A DNA stretch of 7,201 bases from an uncultured Actinomycetes bacterium. GTDB lineage: Bacteria > Actinomycetota > Acidimicrobiia > Acidimicrobiales > Ilumatobacteraceae. Location of the stretch: positions 1 to 7,201 of the forward strand of contig CAIOHI010000336.1 in NCBI GenBank assembly GCA_903858075.1, read 5' to 3'. Below are positions 1-5,772 of this stretch, piece after piece. A program made the translations under genes and the position numbers. Every line of letters starts with the position of its first letter. Positions within the stretch are counted from its first letter, which is position 1. A model generated the notes under the pieces. The model ran no database searches, was not told where the DNA came from, and worked only from the letters and a program-made list of their open reading frames with translations.

Positions 1-315
1 AACGCAGGCGCGCATGCAGGTGTAGACGATTACAACAAAGAAGAAAAGTTTTTGCGTCCACTTGAGTACCCACTTTTTTATGGTGCTGAAGTACGCCCAG
101 CAACATTGTGTTTCACTGCAGTAGGTATGCGTATCGATAGCCAGGCTCGTGTGCTCAATGACATTGGTGAAGTGATTCCCGGTTTGTATGGGGCCGGTGA
201 ATGCACTGGCGGCATAATTGGCGACCGCTATGTGGGCAGTGGCAACTCGTTGTCGAACGGTGCAACCTTTGGCCGCATAGCGGGCAGGGCAGTGGCGGCC
301 ACTTTTCACTCGTAA
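1..315 (+). CDS. FAD-dependent dehydrogenase (fumarate reductase / 3-ketosteroid dehydrogenase-like), C-terminal fragment
   Basis: The reading frame is open from the first base, so only the last 104 codons of a larger gene are present. An internal TTG at 52 is not a credible start. The fragment holds the terminal signature of the FAD_binding_2 family. A 'GMRIDSQARVL' strand is followed by 'GEVIPGLYGAGECTGG', the Gly-rich turn that closes over FAD, and then 'GDRYVGSGNSLSNGATFGRIAG', a helix start that contacts the flavin. Members include fumarate reductase and succinate dehydrogenase flavoproteins, 3-ketosteroid dehydrogenases and related enzymes that reduce or form C=C bonds. The Arg in 'GDRYVG' lies near where fumarate reductases keep a catalytic Arg, but the substrate cannot be assigned from this end. 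The gene stops 161 bases before the next start on the same strand, so co-transcription with the flavin operon is possible but not shown. Confidence 0.85.
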   Translation, partial: NAGAHAGVDDYNKEEKFLRPLEYPLFYGAEVRPATLCFTAVGMRIDSQARVLNDIGEVIPGLYGAGECTGGIIGDRYVGSGNSLSNGATFGRIAGRAVAATFHS

Positions 316-334
316 TCGCCGCCGTTTGGCCCAT

Positions 335-409
335 ATTCTGTAAGGGTTTGGCTACTTAGACAAACATGAGACGGCTTCTTAAGAACCTCTTACTCTCTTC
401 TTACAGAAT
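335..409. repeat. Perfect 10-bp inverted repeat flanking the upstream region of the flavin operon
   Basis: ATTCTGTAAG at 335-344 is the exact reverse complement of CTTACAGAAT at 400-409, with 55 bases between. One G-T and one G-C pair (345/399 and 346/398) could extend the stem inward. Between the arms lie the self-palindrome TTCTTAAGAA (376-385) and the dyad AAGA-ACC-TCTT (381-391). The right arm abuts a candidate -10 element. It may be a paired operator or an RNA stem. There is no T-run after it, so it does not look like an intrinsic terminator. Confidence 0.45.
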
Positions 410-416
410 CTATAAC
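381..416 (+). promoter_or_regulatory. Candidate promoter/operator region of the flavin operon
   Basis: TATAAC at 411-416 resembles a -10 element and has a poor -35 match (TCTTAC, 388-393) 17 bases upstream. The dyad TAAGA-ACC-TCTTA (380-392) overlaps that -35 position, where a bound protein could block or aid RNA polymerase. A start near 423 would leave a leader of about 55 bases with the ribosome site at 466-470. The core AAGA-N3-TCTT recurs twice upstream of phnYZ. The element matches are weak and the call is tentative. Confidence 0.25.
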
Positions 417-465
417 AACAACGACGAAAGTGTCTTTTGTCAAAGGGCATCCCGCCCCCCAACAC

Positions 466-470
466 AGGAG
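466..470 (+). promoter_or_regulatory. Ribosome binding site fixing the start of the repeat protein
   Basis: AGGAG lies six bases before the ATG at 477. It decides between this start and an in-frame ATG at 366, which has no comparable site and would place a charged, non-export-like 37-residue extension before a clear signal peptide. Confidence 0.8.
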
Positions 471-476
471 AATCCA

Positions 477-1742
477 ATGAAAAAGACAAACTTGAAGAAA
501 AGCATTGTTGCTGCAAGTGTGGCCGCAGGAATCGCCGGTGGCTTGGTTGCCGGCCTTGCTCTCGGAGTTCCCGGCTTTGCCGGTGCACAAGCAAACAACT
601 CCCCATTAAACGTTCAAGGCAGTTCAGCTGCCTTGGCCAAGTCGGCAGTAGTAACTCTGTCTGACACCATCCAGGTTCCTTCGGTTGGTGCGTCAAGCAC
701 TGGTGTAAAAGAAAAAGGTCCGAAGCTTGAAGCAGTTGCCAAGGTTCTTGGTGTTACTGCTGAAGAGTTGAAGACCGAACTGGCTACCAAGTCGTTGGCT
801 GATGTTGCAAAAGCTAAAGGTGTCGACATCACGAAAGTGACCGATGCGCTTACTGCTGAGTTCAAAGCTCATCTTGACGAAGAGGTTGCTTCTGGTGAGC
901 ACACGCAAGCAGAAGCTGATGCGAAACTTGCTGAGTTCAAGACACGTGTAACCGACATGGTGAATAATGTTCGCCCAGCTCGTGGCCCTGAAGGCCGTGG
1001 ACATGGTGGCCCGAAACTTGAAGCTGCTGCCAAGGTTCTTGGCATCACTGCTGAAGAGTTGAAGACTGAACTTGCAACGAAGTCTTTGGCTGATGTTGCA
1101 AAAGCAAAGGGTGTCGATATTGCGAAAGTGACCGATGCACTTACTGCTGAGTTCAAAGCTCATCTTGACGAAGAGGTTGCTTCTGGTGAGCACACTCAAG
1201 TTGAAGCCGATGCGAAACTTGCTGAATTCAAGACTCGCATTACCGAGATGGTGAACAATGTTCGCCCTGCCGGTGGCCCTGAAGGTCGTGGCCATGGTGG
1301 CCCAGGCAAGGGTGGTCCAAAACTTGAAGCCGCTGCCAAGGTTCTTGGTGTGACTGCTGAAGAGTTGAAGACCGAGTTGGCTACGAAGTCAATTGCAGAT
1401 GTTGCAAAAGCTAAAGGTGTCGACATTGCGAAAGTGACCGATGCGCTTGTTGCTGAGTTCAAAGCTCATCTCGATGAAGAGGTTGCTTCGGGTGAGCACA
1501 CTCAAGCAGAAGCCGATGCGAAACTTGCTGAGTTCACAACTCGTGTTGCTGACATGGTGAACAATGTTCGCCCTGCTGGTGGCCCAGAAGGTCGCGGACA
1601 AGAAGGTCGTGGCCCACGTGGACACGGTGGCCCAGGAATGGGTCGGAGCATGGGTCACGGCCCAGATTCCGATGGCGATGCAATGCCCGGCGCTCCTGCA
1701 ATGCAGGGTTCGGTCACGGTAACACCATCGAATAACGCTTAA
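477..1742 (+). CDS. Exported protein with three near-identical helical repeats and a Gly/His/Met-rich tail
   Basis: This gene encodes 421 residues and leads the flavin operon; its precise function is not recognised. Residues 1-39 form a Sec-type signal peptide, with a Lys-rich start, an Ala/Gly/Val core and an A-Q-A cleavage site before Asn40. A 41-residue linker precedes repeats at about 81-177, 178-279 and 280-374. Each repeat begins GPKLEA and contains two helix-turn motifs (A-K-V-L-G-V-T-A-E-E-L and A-K-A-K-G-V-D-I), then an amphipathic helical pair joined by 'ASGEHTQAEADAKL'. Repeats 1 and 2 differ at 7 of 97 positions by my count. Linkers are Gly/Pro/Arg-rich (GPEGRGHGG). Repeat 2 carries an extra PGKGG. 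The tail (375-421) is rich in Gly, Met and His with a DSDGD patch that resembles part of a calcium or metal loop but lacks the full EF-hand pattern. Similar single repeats are, from memory, common in uncharacterised actinobacterial secreted proteins. The next gene starts 11 bases downstream. A structural or redox-partner role is inferred from position only. Confidence 0.85.
   Translation: MKKTNLKKSIVAASVAAGIAGGLVAGLALGVPGFAGAQANNSPLNVQGSSAALAKSAVVTLSDTIQVPSVGASSTGVKEKGPKLEAVAKVLGVTAEELKTELATKSLADVAKAKGVDITKVTDALTAEFKAHLDEEVASGEHTQAEADAKLAEFKTRVTDMVNNVRPARGPEGRGHGGPKLEAAAKVLGITAEELKTELATKSLADVAKAKGVDIAKVTDALTAEFKAHLDEEVASGEHTQVEADAKLAEFKTRITEMVNNVRPAGGPEGRGHGGPGKGGPKLEAAAKVLGVTAEELKTELATKSIADVAKAKGVDIAKVTDALVAEFKAHLDEEVASGEHTQAEADAKLAEFTTRVADMVNNVRPAGGPEGRGQEGRGPRGHGGPGMGRSMGHGPDSDGDAMPGAPAMQGSVTVTPSNNA
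717..1598 (+). repeat. Three tandem in-frame repeat units (291, 306 and ~285 bases)
   Basis: The units start at 717, 1008 and 1314, each at the codons for G-P-K-L-E-A (the last has an extra Gly before it). Similarity is high in the DNA as well as in the protein. For example, units 1 and 2 are identical over more than 50 bases, from the 'ALTAEFKAHLDEE' codons to the start of the 'GEHTQ' codons. This points to recent duplication or gene conversion within the gene. The region is prone to assembly collapse and to copy-number change. Confidence 0.95.
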
Positions 1743-1753
1743 GTTTTACCTTC

Positions 1754-3130
1754 ATGACCAGACCCACCCCTACGAGTTCTGTGTCGCAAGTTCATCCGCT
1801 TCCCGCCCCCCGGGAAAGTCGGGTACTCGACACAGATGTGGGCGCCCTTATAGGTGCTCTCACGCTCGTGGTGGTGGGTCTTTGGTCGCGTCACGGAGGT
1901 GTTGCAGCGTTGGGCGACTCTGCAGCAAAGACCTATATGTCACTTGCTCAATTGACAGGGTTGCTATGCAGTGAAGCCGGGCTCCTTGGGCTCATTCTCA
2001 TTACCCGCACACCACTGATGGAACGGCGATACGGCCTCGACCGCATGTTTAACTGGCATCGACTACTAGGTGAGGCAATGGCAATTTTTCTTGCCTTGCA
2101 CATTGCATTCAGCGTTGCTGCGTGGGCCATTCCCAATGGAACGGTGAACGCAATTCAATCGCTCACTGGTGAAGAACCGTATATGGCACTCACCTCAGTT
2201 GGTTCAGTCATTATTTTGCTTGTCACCATTAGTTCATTGAAGTGGTTTCGCAACAAATTGTCGTACGAGATGTGGTACTTCGTGCATTTCACCGCTTACT
2301 TCGGTTTGGCAGCGTCGTTCTCGCATCAAATTGTTTTAGGAACCGACTTCGCCGACGATTCGCTTGCGCGTGGTTTTTGGGTGGCAATTCATGTTGCGTT
2401 AATAGCTTGGGTTATTTGGAGTAGGTGGGGTCGCTTTTTTGTTGCACTTGCGCGACCATTGCGTGTGTCGGCAGTAACGCACGAAGCGGAAGGCATTACC
2501 AGTGTTGTGCTGTCGGGTACGCACTTACGAAAAGCCAAAGCACAAGGTGGACAGTTTTATTTAGTGCGGCAATTGGTAAAGGGGCGATGGTGGCAGTCGA
2601 ACCCTTTTTCGCTATCTGCACAACCCACTACGGCCGGGCTGCGCTTCACGGTGAAGTCGCGTGGTGAGTCGAGTAATTCCTTTACGAATATTGCACTGGG
2701 AACCCGCGTCATTGTTGAAGGCCCCTACGGAGTGTGCACTCCTGATGTAGTGAATTCAGAAAAGGTGCTTTTAGTTGGGGGCGGAATTGGAATTGGCCCA
2801 GTCATGTCATTTCTTGAACAGCTGAAACCCGAACACGAACCAATTATTTTGTATCGCGTTTCCTCTGAACAGGAAATGTCACACGTGAAGGAACTAGAAG
2901 CACTGGCAGCTGCACGCAGTGGCAGCGTTCATACCCTTGTTGGGCATCGAGCAACTCTCAAAGTCGCTGACCCCTTCAGTTCAGATGTTCTTTTAAAAGC
3001 TGTTCCCGATCTTGCGCAACGTGTGGTCATTGTTGCTGGGCCAGAATCAATGGTGAAAGCTGTACAACGAGGCGCACGCGCGGCAGGCGTACCTCCAGAA
3101 AATATTCATGCCGAAAGGGCTTGGTGGTAG
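1754..3130 (+). CDS. Ferric-reductase-type transmembrane oxidoreductase (haem domain + FAD/NAD(P)H domain)
   Basis: The 458-residue protein would move electrons from cytosolic NAD(P)H via FAD to haems in the membrane. The N-terminal half has about six hydrophobic segments (roughly 28-45, 62-84, 102-125, 145-162, 172-196 and 206-224). The bis-haem His pairs of the ferric reductase/NADPH oxidase superfamily are visible: His102 and His116 (HX13H), and His178 and His191 (HX12H). The cytosolic half starts near 235. It carries an FAD-binding strand N-P-F-S-L-S (283-288), a phosphate-binding 'FTVKSRGESS' segment (298-307), E-G-P-Y-G (322-326), the nucleotide loop V-G-G-G-I-G-I-G-P (341-349), and a C-terminal A-G-P-E-S-M (428-433) where relatives usually have C-G-P. 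Asn283 replaces the Arg or His often found before P-[FY]-S. The protein ends E-R-A-W-W. No strong ribosome site precedes ATG 1754, and translation may depend on the gene upstream. Neighbouring FMN-binding and ApbE genes suggest that the electron acceptor is a flavinylated protein rather than iron. Confidence 0.9.
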   Translation: MTRPTPTSSVSQVHPLPAPRESRVLDTDVGALIGALTLVVVGLWSRHGGVAALGDSAAKTYMSLAQLTGLLCSEAGLLGLILITRTPLMERRYGLDRMFNWHRLLGEAMAIFLALHIAFSVAAWAIPNGTVNAIQSLTGEEPYMALTSVGSVIILLVTISSLKWFRNKLSYEMWYFVHFTAYFGLAASFSHQIVLGTDFADDSLARGFWVAIHVALIAWVIWSRWGRFFVALARPLRVSAVTHEAEGITSVVLSGTHLRKAKAQGGQFYLVRQLVKGRWWQSNPFSLSAQPTTAGLRFTVKSRGESSNSFTNIALGTRVIVEGPYGVCTPDVVNSEKVLLVGGGIGIGPVMSFLEQLKPEHEPIILYRVSSEQEMSHVKELEALAAARSGSVHTLVGHRATLKVADPFSSDVLLKAVPDLAQRVVIVAGPESMVKAVQRGARAAGVPPENIHAERAWW

Positions 3131-3132
3131 TC

Positions 3133-3678
3133 GTGTCTAAAAAACCAACATTGGGTCGTCAGATCTTTCCTGCTGTGGCTCTCACCGTTGCTGGAGTCGG
3201 CTTTATTTCTCAACTCGATAACCCAGGTGGCGGTGTAGTCGCTTTAGAGGGAGCGATCGGCACAGTTGTGCCATCAACCTCGGAAGCAACTTCCACGCTG
3301 GCGCCAAACCCAGCAACATCAGTCGTTGCATCTGCAGAGGTCTCTACAACACTTGCGCCGAGCCCAGTTTCACCAGTGGAAGGGTCGGGCGTTTGTGATG
3401 GTGATGTTGTCACTGGCCCAACTGCTGTGTTCAAGTGGGGCGGACTACAGCTGCAGGCAAAATTCACAAAGAAAAATATTCTGTGCGATGTCACCGTTTT
3501 GAATTATCCAAATGACAAAGATAAGTCTGCGAGCATTAACCAGTCTGCGCTTCCAGTGTATAACCAAGAAGCTATTGAGGCAGGAAGTGCGCAAATTGCA
3601 GTTGTCTCTGGTGCAACCGATTCATGGCGTGCATACACCGCCGGGCTGCAAGCAATTCTTGATGCTCACCCCGCTTAA
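3133..3678 (+). CDS. Membrane-anchored FMN-binding domain protein (target of ApbE flavinylation)
   Basis: I take GTG 3133 as the start (181 residues). It lies just after the upstream stop and five bases after GGTGG. TTG 3121 or GTG 3124 would overlap the previous gene and add only Val residues. A short hydrophobic anchor (about 11-28) is followed by a low-complexity Ser/Thr/Ala/Pro linker (about 45-85) in which the pattern S-T-x-L-A-P-x-P occurs twice. The FMN_bind domain spans about 88-178: 'CDGDVVTGPTAVFKWGGLQL', then 'SINQSALPVYNQEAI', then the covalent-FMN motif S-G-A-T at 159-162 followed by D-S-W. Thr162 is the expected flavinylation site. The Asp usually three residues before the Ser of this motif is Ala156 here. 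Cys88 and Cys118 could form a disulfide outside the cell. The protein probably accepts electrons from the reductase encoded just upstream. Its stop shares one base with the apbE start. Confidence 0.85.
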   Translation: MSKKPTLGRQIFPAVALTVAGVGFISQLDNPGGGVVALEGAIGTVVPSTSEATSTLAPNPATSVVASAEVSTTLAPSPVSPVEGSGVCDGDVVTGPTAVFKWGGLQLQAKFTKKNILCDVTVLNYPNDKDKSASINQSALPVYNQEAIEAGSAQIAVVSGATDSWRAYTAGLQAILDAHPA

Positions 3679-4400
3679 TGAGTGCTGAAGTACGTTTCAA
3701 ATTCGCGGCGAAAGCTATGGGCACCGCTGTCAGCGTGCATATAGCCGATGTAGTTCCTCAAGAAACCGCAGATAATGCGTGGGAATCGGTCGGCGTATTT
3801 CTTCGCGATATTGAAGATCGGTTTTCCACATTTTTGCCGACGAGCGAAATTTCACGCATTAATGCTGGTGAACTGCACATGCTTGATGCTTCGCCAGATG
3901 TGGTGGAGGTGCTCGATGCGTGTACGTGGCTTGAGCACTTAAGTGACGGCGTATTCAATGTGCGGCGATCTGATGGTTCAATTGACCCTGCGGGTTTTGT
4001 AAAAGGTTGGGCGGCGGAACGAGCGGCAAGTTTGTTGGCCGAGGCTGGTCTGCAGAATTTTTATTTACGAATTGGTGGCGATATTCAAACCCATGGTGTG
4101 CAAGCCACGGGCGAGAAATGGCGTGTAGGAATAGTTGACCCGCATGATGCAAAACGTATTCATAGTTATGTTGATATTCCGGTAAATTGGGCCGTTGCCA
4201 CTTCTGGCACTGCAGAGCGTGGCCAGCATATTTGGGGTAAAGATACTCAACCCGCATCGACACAATTTTCTTCAATGACGGTTATTGGTCCGCACCTCAT
4301 GTGGGCAGATGCGTTTGCCACCATCGGATTTGCTTTGGGTGACGCTGGTATTGAATGGGTGGAGAAGTTCCCCGACTACACAGCCTTTACTTTGAAGTAA
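3678..4400 (+). CDS. apbE: FAD:protein FMN transferase (ApbE family)
   Basis: The 240-residue enzyme transfers FMN from FAD to a Thr of S/T-G-A-T motifs, and the gene just upstream encodes such a substrate. Family signatures run in order: A-M-G-T (13-16), 'RFSTFLPTSEISRIN' (48-62), D-P-A-G-F-V-K-G-W (103-111), I-G-G-D (132-135), V-G-I-V-D-P (150-155), A-V-A-T-S-G-T (172-178), R-G-Q-H-I-W (181-186), and D-A-F-A-T (211-215), the metal-site region. The usual H-I-x-D-P-x-T-G stretch is altered to H-I-W-G-K-D-T-Q-P. The protein is shorter than many ApbE proteins (about 300 residues or more), mainly because it starts directly at the catalytic domain. No signal peptide or lipobox is visible, which implies a cytoplasmic enzyme or export by another route. 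ATG overlaps the previous TAA by one base, so translation is coupled. The 3' end overlaps the convergent phnZ gene by 14 bases. Confidence 0.95.
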   Translation: MSAEVRFKFAAKAMGTAVSVHIADVVPQETADNAWESVGVFLRDIEDRFSTFLPTSEISRINAGELHMLDASPDVVEVLDACTWLEHLSDGVFNVRRSDGSIDPAGFVKGWAAERAASLLAEAGLQNFYLRIGGDIQTHGVQATGEKWRVGIVDPHDAKRIHSYVDIPVNWAVATSGTAERGQHIWGKDTQPASTQFSSMTVIGPHLMWADAFATIGFALGDAGIEWVEKFPDYTAFTLK

Positions 4401-4938
4401 TGATGCTCTCCATCATTTCAAGATATGAGTCGAACGGGTCCACGACGATGTGCTCATCTTTAGCCGCTTCGTCCCAGCGTCGTAGTTCTACTGCGCTAGA
4501 AAAGTGTGGCGATCGCTCGAAACGCATTACTTCTTGATGAGTCATTACGCCCCCTTGCTTTTCCAGACTGCGTACTGAGCCAATAGAGAGTTGGCCGAAA
4601 TAGGAGTCGTCTGCAGTGCACAGGAAACGTTTTGCGGCAACGTGTAGTGCAATTGGTGCGGTGACTCCACTGGGGAAGTGAGTCGCAAGATGCCGGGCAC
4701 CAAGTGCTTCGTGTTCGTCATCAACACTCAAGTCGGCTACGCCGTTGCCCTGGGCCAAGACCAAAAGGTGACCAATATCGTGCAGCAGGGCCGCAATAGT
4801 GAGTTCGGGGCTTGCTCCTGAAGCTTTTGCCAATGCCGCACACTGCGTTGCATGTTCATTTTGACTGATTAATTCATCGTATTTATTGTTGCCAAATTGG
4901 TGATAAATATCGTGAATATGGCGAATGGTTTCGTTCAT
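4387..4938 (-). CDS. phnZ: PhnZ-like HD-domain diiron oxygenase (phosphonate C-P bond cleavage)
   Basis: The 183-residue protein belongs to the HD superfamily and matches, as I recall it, the PhnZ sequence along its length. PhnZ uses a mixed-valent diiron site and O2 to cleave 2-amino-1-hydroxyethylphosphonate to glycine and phosphate. Ligand candidates are His29, His53-Asp54 (in 'LLHDIGH'), His76, His99 and Asp156. Lys103 (in 'HVAAKRFL') and Arg153 (in 'LRRWDE') match the PhnZ phosphonate-binding Lys and Arg. The shared segment 'LEKQGGVM' (125-132) and the spacing are conserved with a constant offset of five residues. Glu22 fits the PhnZ lid Glu, but the lid Tyr is one residue out of register (Tyr20). 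The ATG overlaps the phnY stop by four bases (ATGA), and GAAGGG lies 11 bases upstream. An ordinary HD phosphohydrolase is much less likely given the dioxygenase partner. The exact substrate (2-aminoethylphosphonate or an N-methylated relative, as for TmpB) is open. Confidence 0.88.
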   Translation of the reverse strand: MNETIRHIHDIYHQFGNNKYDELISQNEHATQCAALAKASGASPELTIAALLHDIGHLLVLAQGNGVADLSVDDEHEALGARHLATHFPSGVTAPIALHVAAKRFLCTADDSYFGQLSIGSVRSLEKQGGVMTHQEVMRFERSPHFSSAVELRRWDEAAKDEHIVVDPFDSYLEMMESIITSK

Positions 4939-5696
4939 TGAACGGGTTTCCCTTCAAAATCTCCAATAAGTGATACGCGCACAGACTCGTTATTCTCTTT
5001 AGCTTCAGCAAACTCTTTGAGCTTTTGCTCGTAGTAGCGACTACGTAGGTCACCTTCGCTGAGGGCGTTATAGGTTGGGTACAGAGCACGACGATCATTT
5101 TGTGAGTTGTTTGGCCCGCTGCGGTGTGGGGTGCGCGAGTGAAACCACAGTGTTTGCCCAGCCCTTAAAGGAACGGTCATCCAATGGAATGTGGCAACAA
5201 GTGTTGGGTCGATACACCCCTTATTGTCCATTGGTAAAACTTCATGATGTAAACCAGAGACCACTTCGAGGCAGCCATTTTCTTCTGTGGCGTCATCAAC
5301 TGCAACCATGCACGAAATGTGAGTTTCAATAAAGCGGTAAGCGGGTGCGTCTTGATGTGGGGAGTATCCGGCACCACCTGCAAGCTTGTAGTTGATCTTT
5401 TCTTTATAGAGCACTGCTTCGCTGTTGAGCAACGCAGATGCGGTCGCTACCATTTCTCCACTGCGCAGGAAATCATGCATACCCGCGTGAAATGGTGTGA
5501 AATTTTCGGTTCTGCAGAGCTTTGGACCGTATTCAGTAAGTTCCCTGTAGTGCAACCATTCACCGTCGTTGTCAGACCACGAGGCAATATCGGTTACCCA
5601 ACTTTGAACTTCGGAAGTTTTGGCTGCTGAAAGTGTGTCAACGAGAAGCCAGCCCCGATAATTGAAATGTTCTAGTTGTTCTGTGGTGAGATTCAT
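4935..5696 (-). CDS. phnY: PhnY-like Fe(II)/2-oxoglutarate dioxygenase (phytanoyl-CoA dioxygenase family)
   Basis: The 253-residue protein is a PhyH-family oxygenase. Together with a PhnZ partner, it is expected to hydroxylate the carbon next to phosphorus in 2-aminoethylphosphonate (or a similar phosphonate), producing the substrate of PhnZ. The iron-binding facial triad is visible: His114-x-Asp116 in 'GYSPHQDAPAY' and His191 in 'TPHRSGPNNS'. Arg202 or Arg203 in 'NDRRALYPTYN' is the likely 2-oxoglutarate carboxylate ligand. The segment 'ENGCLEVVSGLHH' (139-151) is the usual core strand of the fold. Length agrees with PhnY (about 250-280). The start is supported by GGGAG six bases upstream. 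The protein is soluble, with no signal peptide. Family membership alone would leave the substrate open, since PhyH enzymes are diverse; the phosphonate assignment rests on the translationally coupled phnZ. No transporter or regulator typical of phosphonate loci is adjacent. Confidence 0.82.
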   Translation of the reverse strand: MNLTTEQLEHFNYRGWLLVDTLSAAKTSEVQSWVTDIASWSDNDGEWLHYRELTEYGPKLCRTENFTPFHAGMHDFLRSGEMVATASALLNSEAVLYKEKINYKLAGGAGYSPHQDAPAYRFIETHISCMVAVDDATEENGCLEVVSGLHHEVLPMDNKGCIDPTLVATFHWMTVPLRAGQTLWFHSRTPHRSGPNNSQNDRRALYPTYNALSEGDLRSRYYEQKLKEFAEAKENNESVRVSLIGDFEGKPVQ

Positions 5697-5702
5697 ATTT
5701 TT

Positions 5703-5707
5703 CTCCC
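5703..5707 (-). promoter_or_regulatory. Ribosome binding site of phnY
   Basis: GGGAG on the minus strand sits six bases before the ATG at 5696-5694. It is the best ribosome site in the minus-strand genes and supports the chosen phnY start. Confidence 0.7.
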
Positions 5708-5734
5708 AACTATTTCAACATTTATTCTCATGGC

Positions 5735-5763
5735 TTTATGGATACTAAGTCAGAGAAAGGCAA
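5735..5763 (-). promoter_or_regulatory. Candidate phnYZ promoter
   Basis: On the minus strand, TTGCCT (5763-5758) and CATAAA (5740-5735) are 17 bases apart, each matching four of six positions of the sigma-70 consensus. Transcription would begin near 5728, leaving a leader of about 30 bases. The two dyad copies at 5774-5809 lie directly upstream, where an activator would bind. The elements are weak. Confidence 0.25.
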
Positions 5764-5772
5764 CTCGTGTGA

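Noticed and set aside
366..476. In-frame ATG at 366 as the start of the repeat protein
   Set aside because: It would put 37 polar residues before a clear signal peptide. The ATG at 477 has AGGAG six bases upstream.
717..1598. Regular repeats as a CRISPR or intergenic array
   Set aside because: The units are about 300 bases, in frame and encode a conserved protein domain, with no short repeat-spacer structure.
693..1658. Several long antisense frames across the repeat gene, one of 200 codons
   Set aside because: They recur with the period of the repeats and have Ser/Phe/Cys-rich, non-protein-like sequences. They are by-products of the codon pattern of the sense gene.
1642..1742. DSDGD in the tail of the repeat protein as an EF-hand calcium site
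   Set aside because: Only the first acidic positions fit. The expected Gly, hydrophobic residue and closing Glu of the 12-residue loop are absent.
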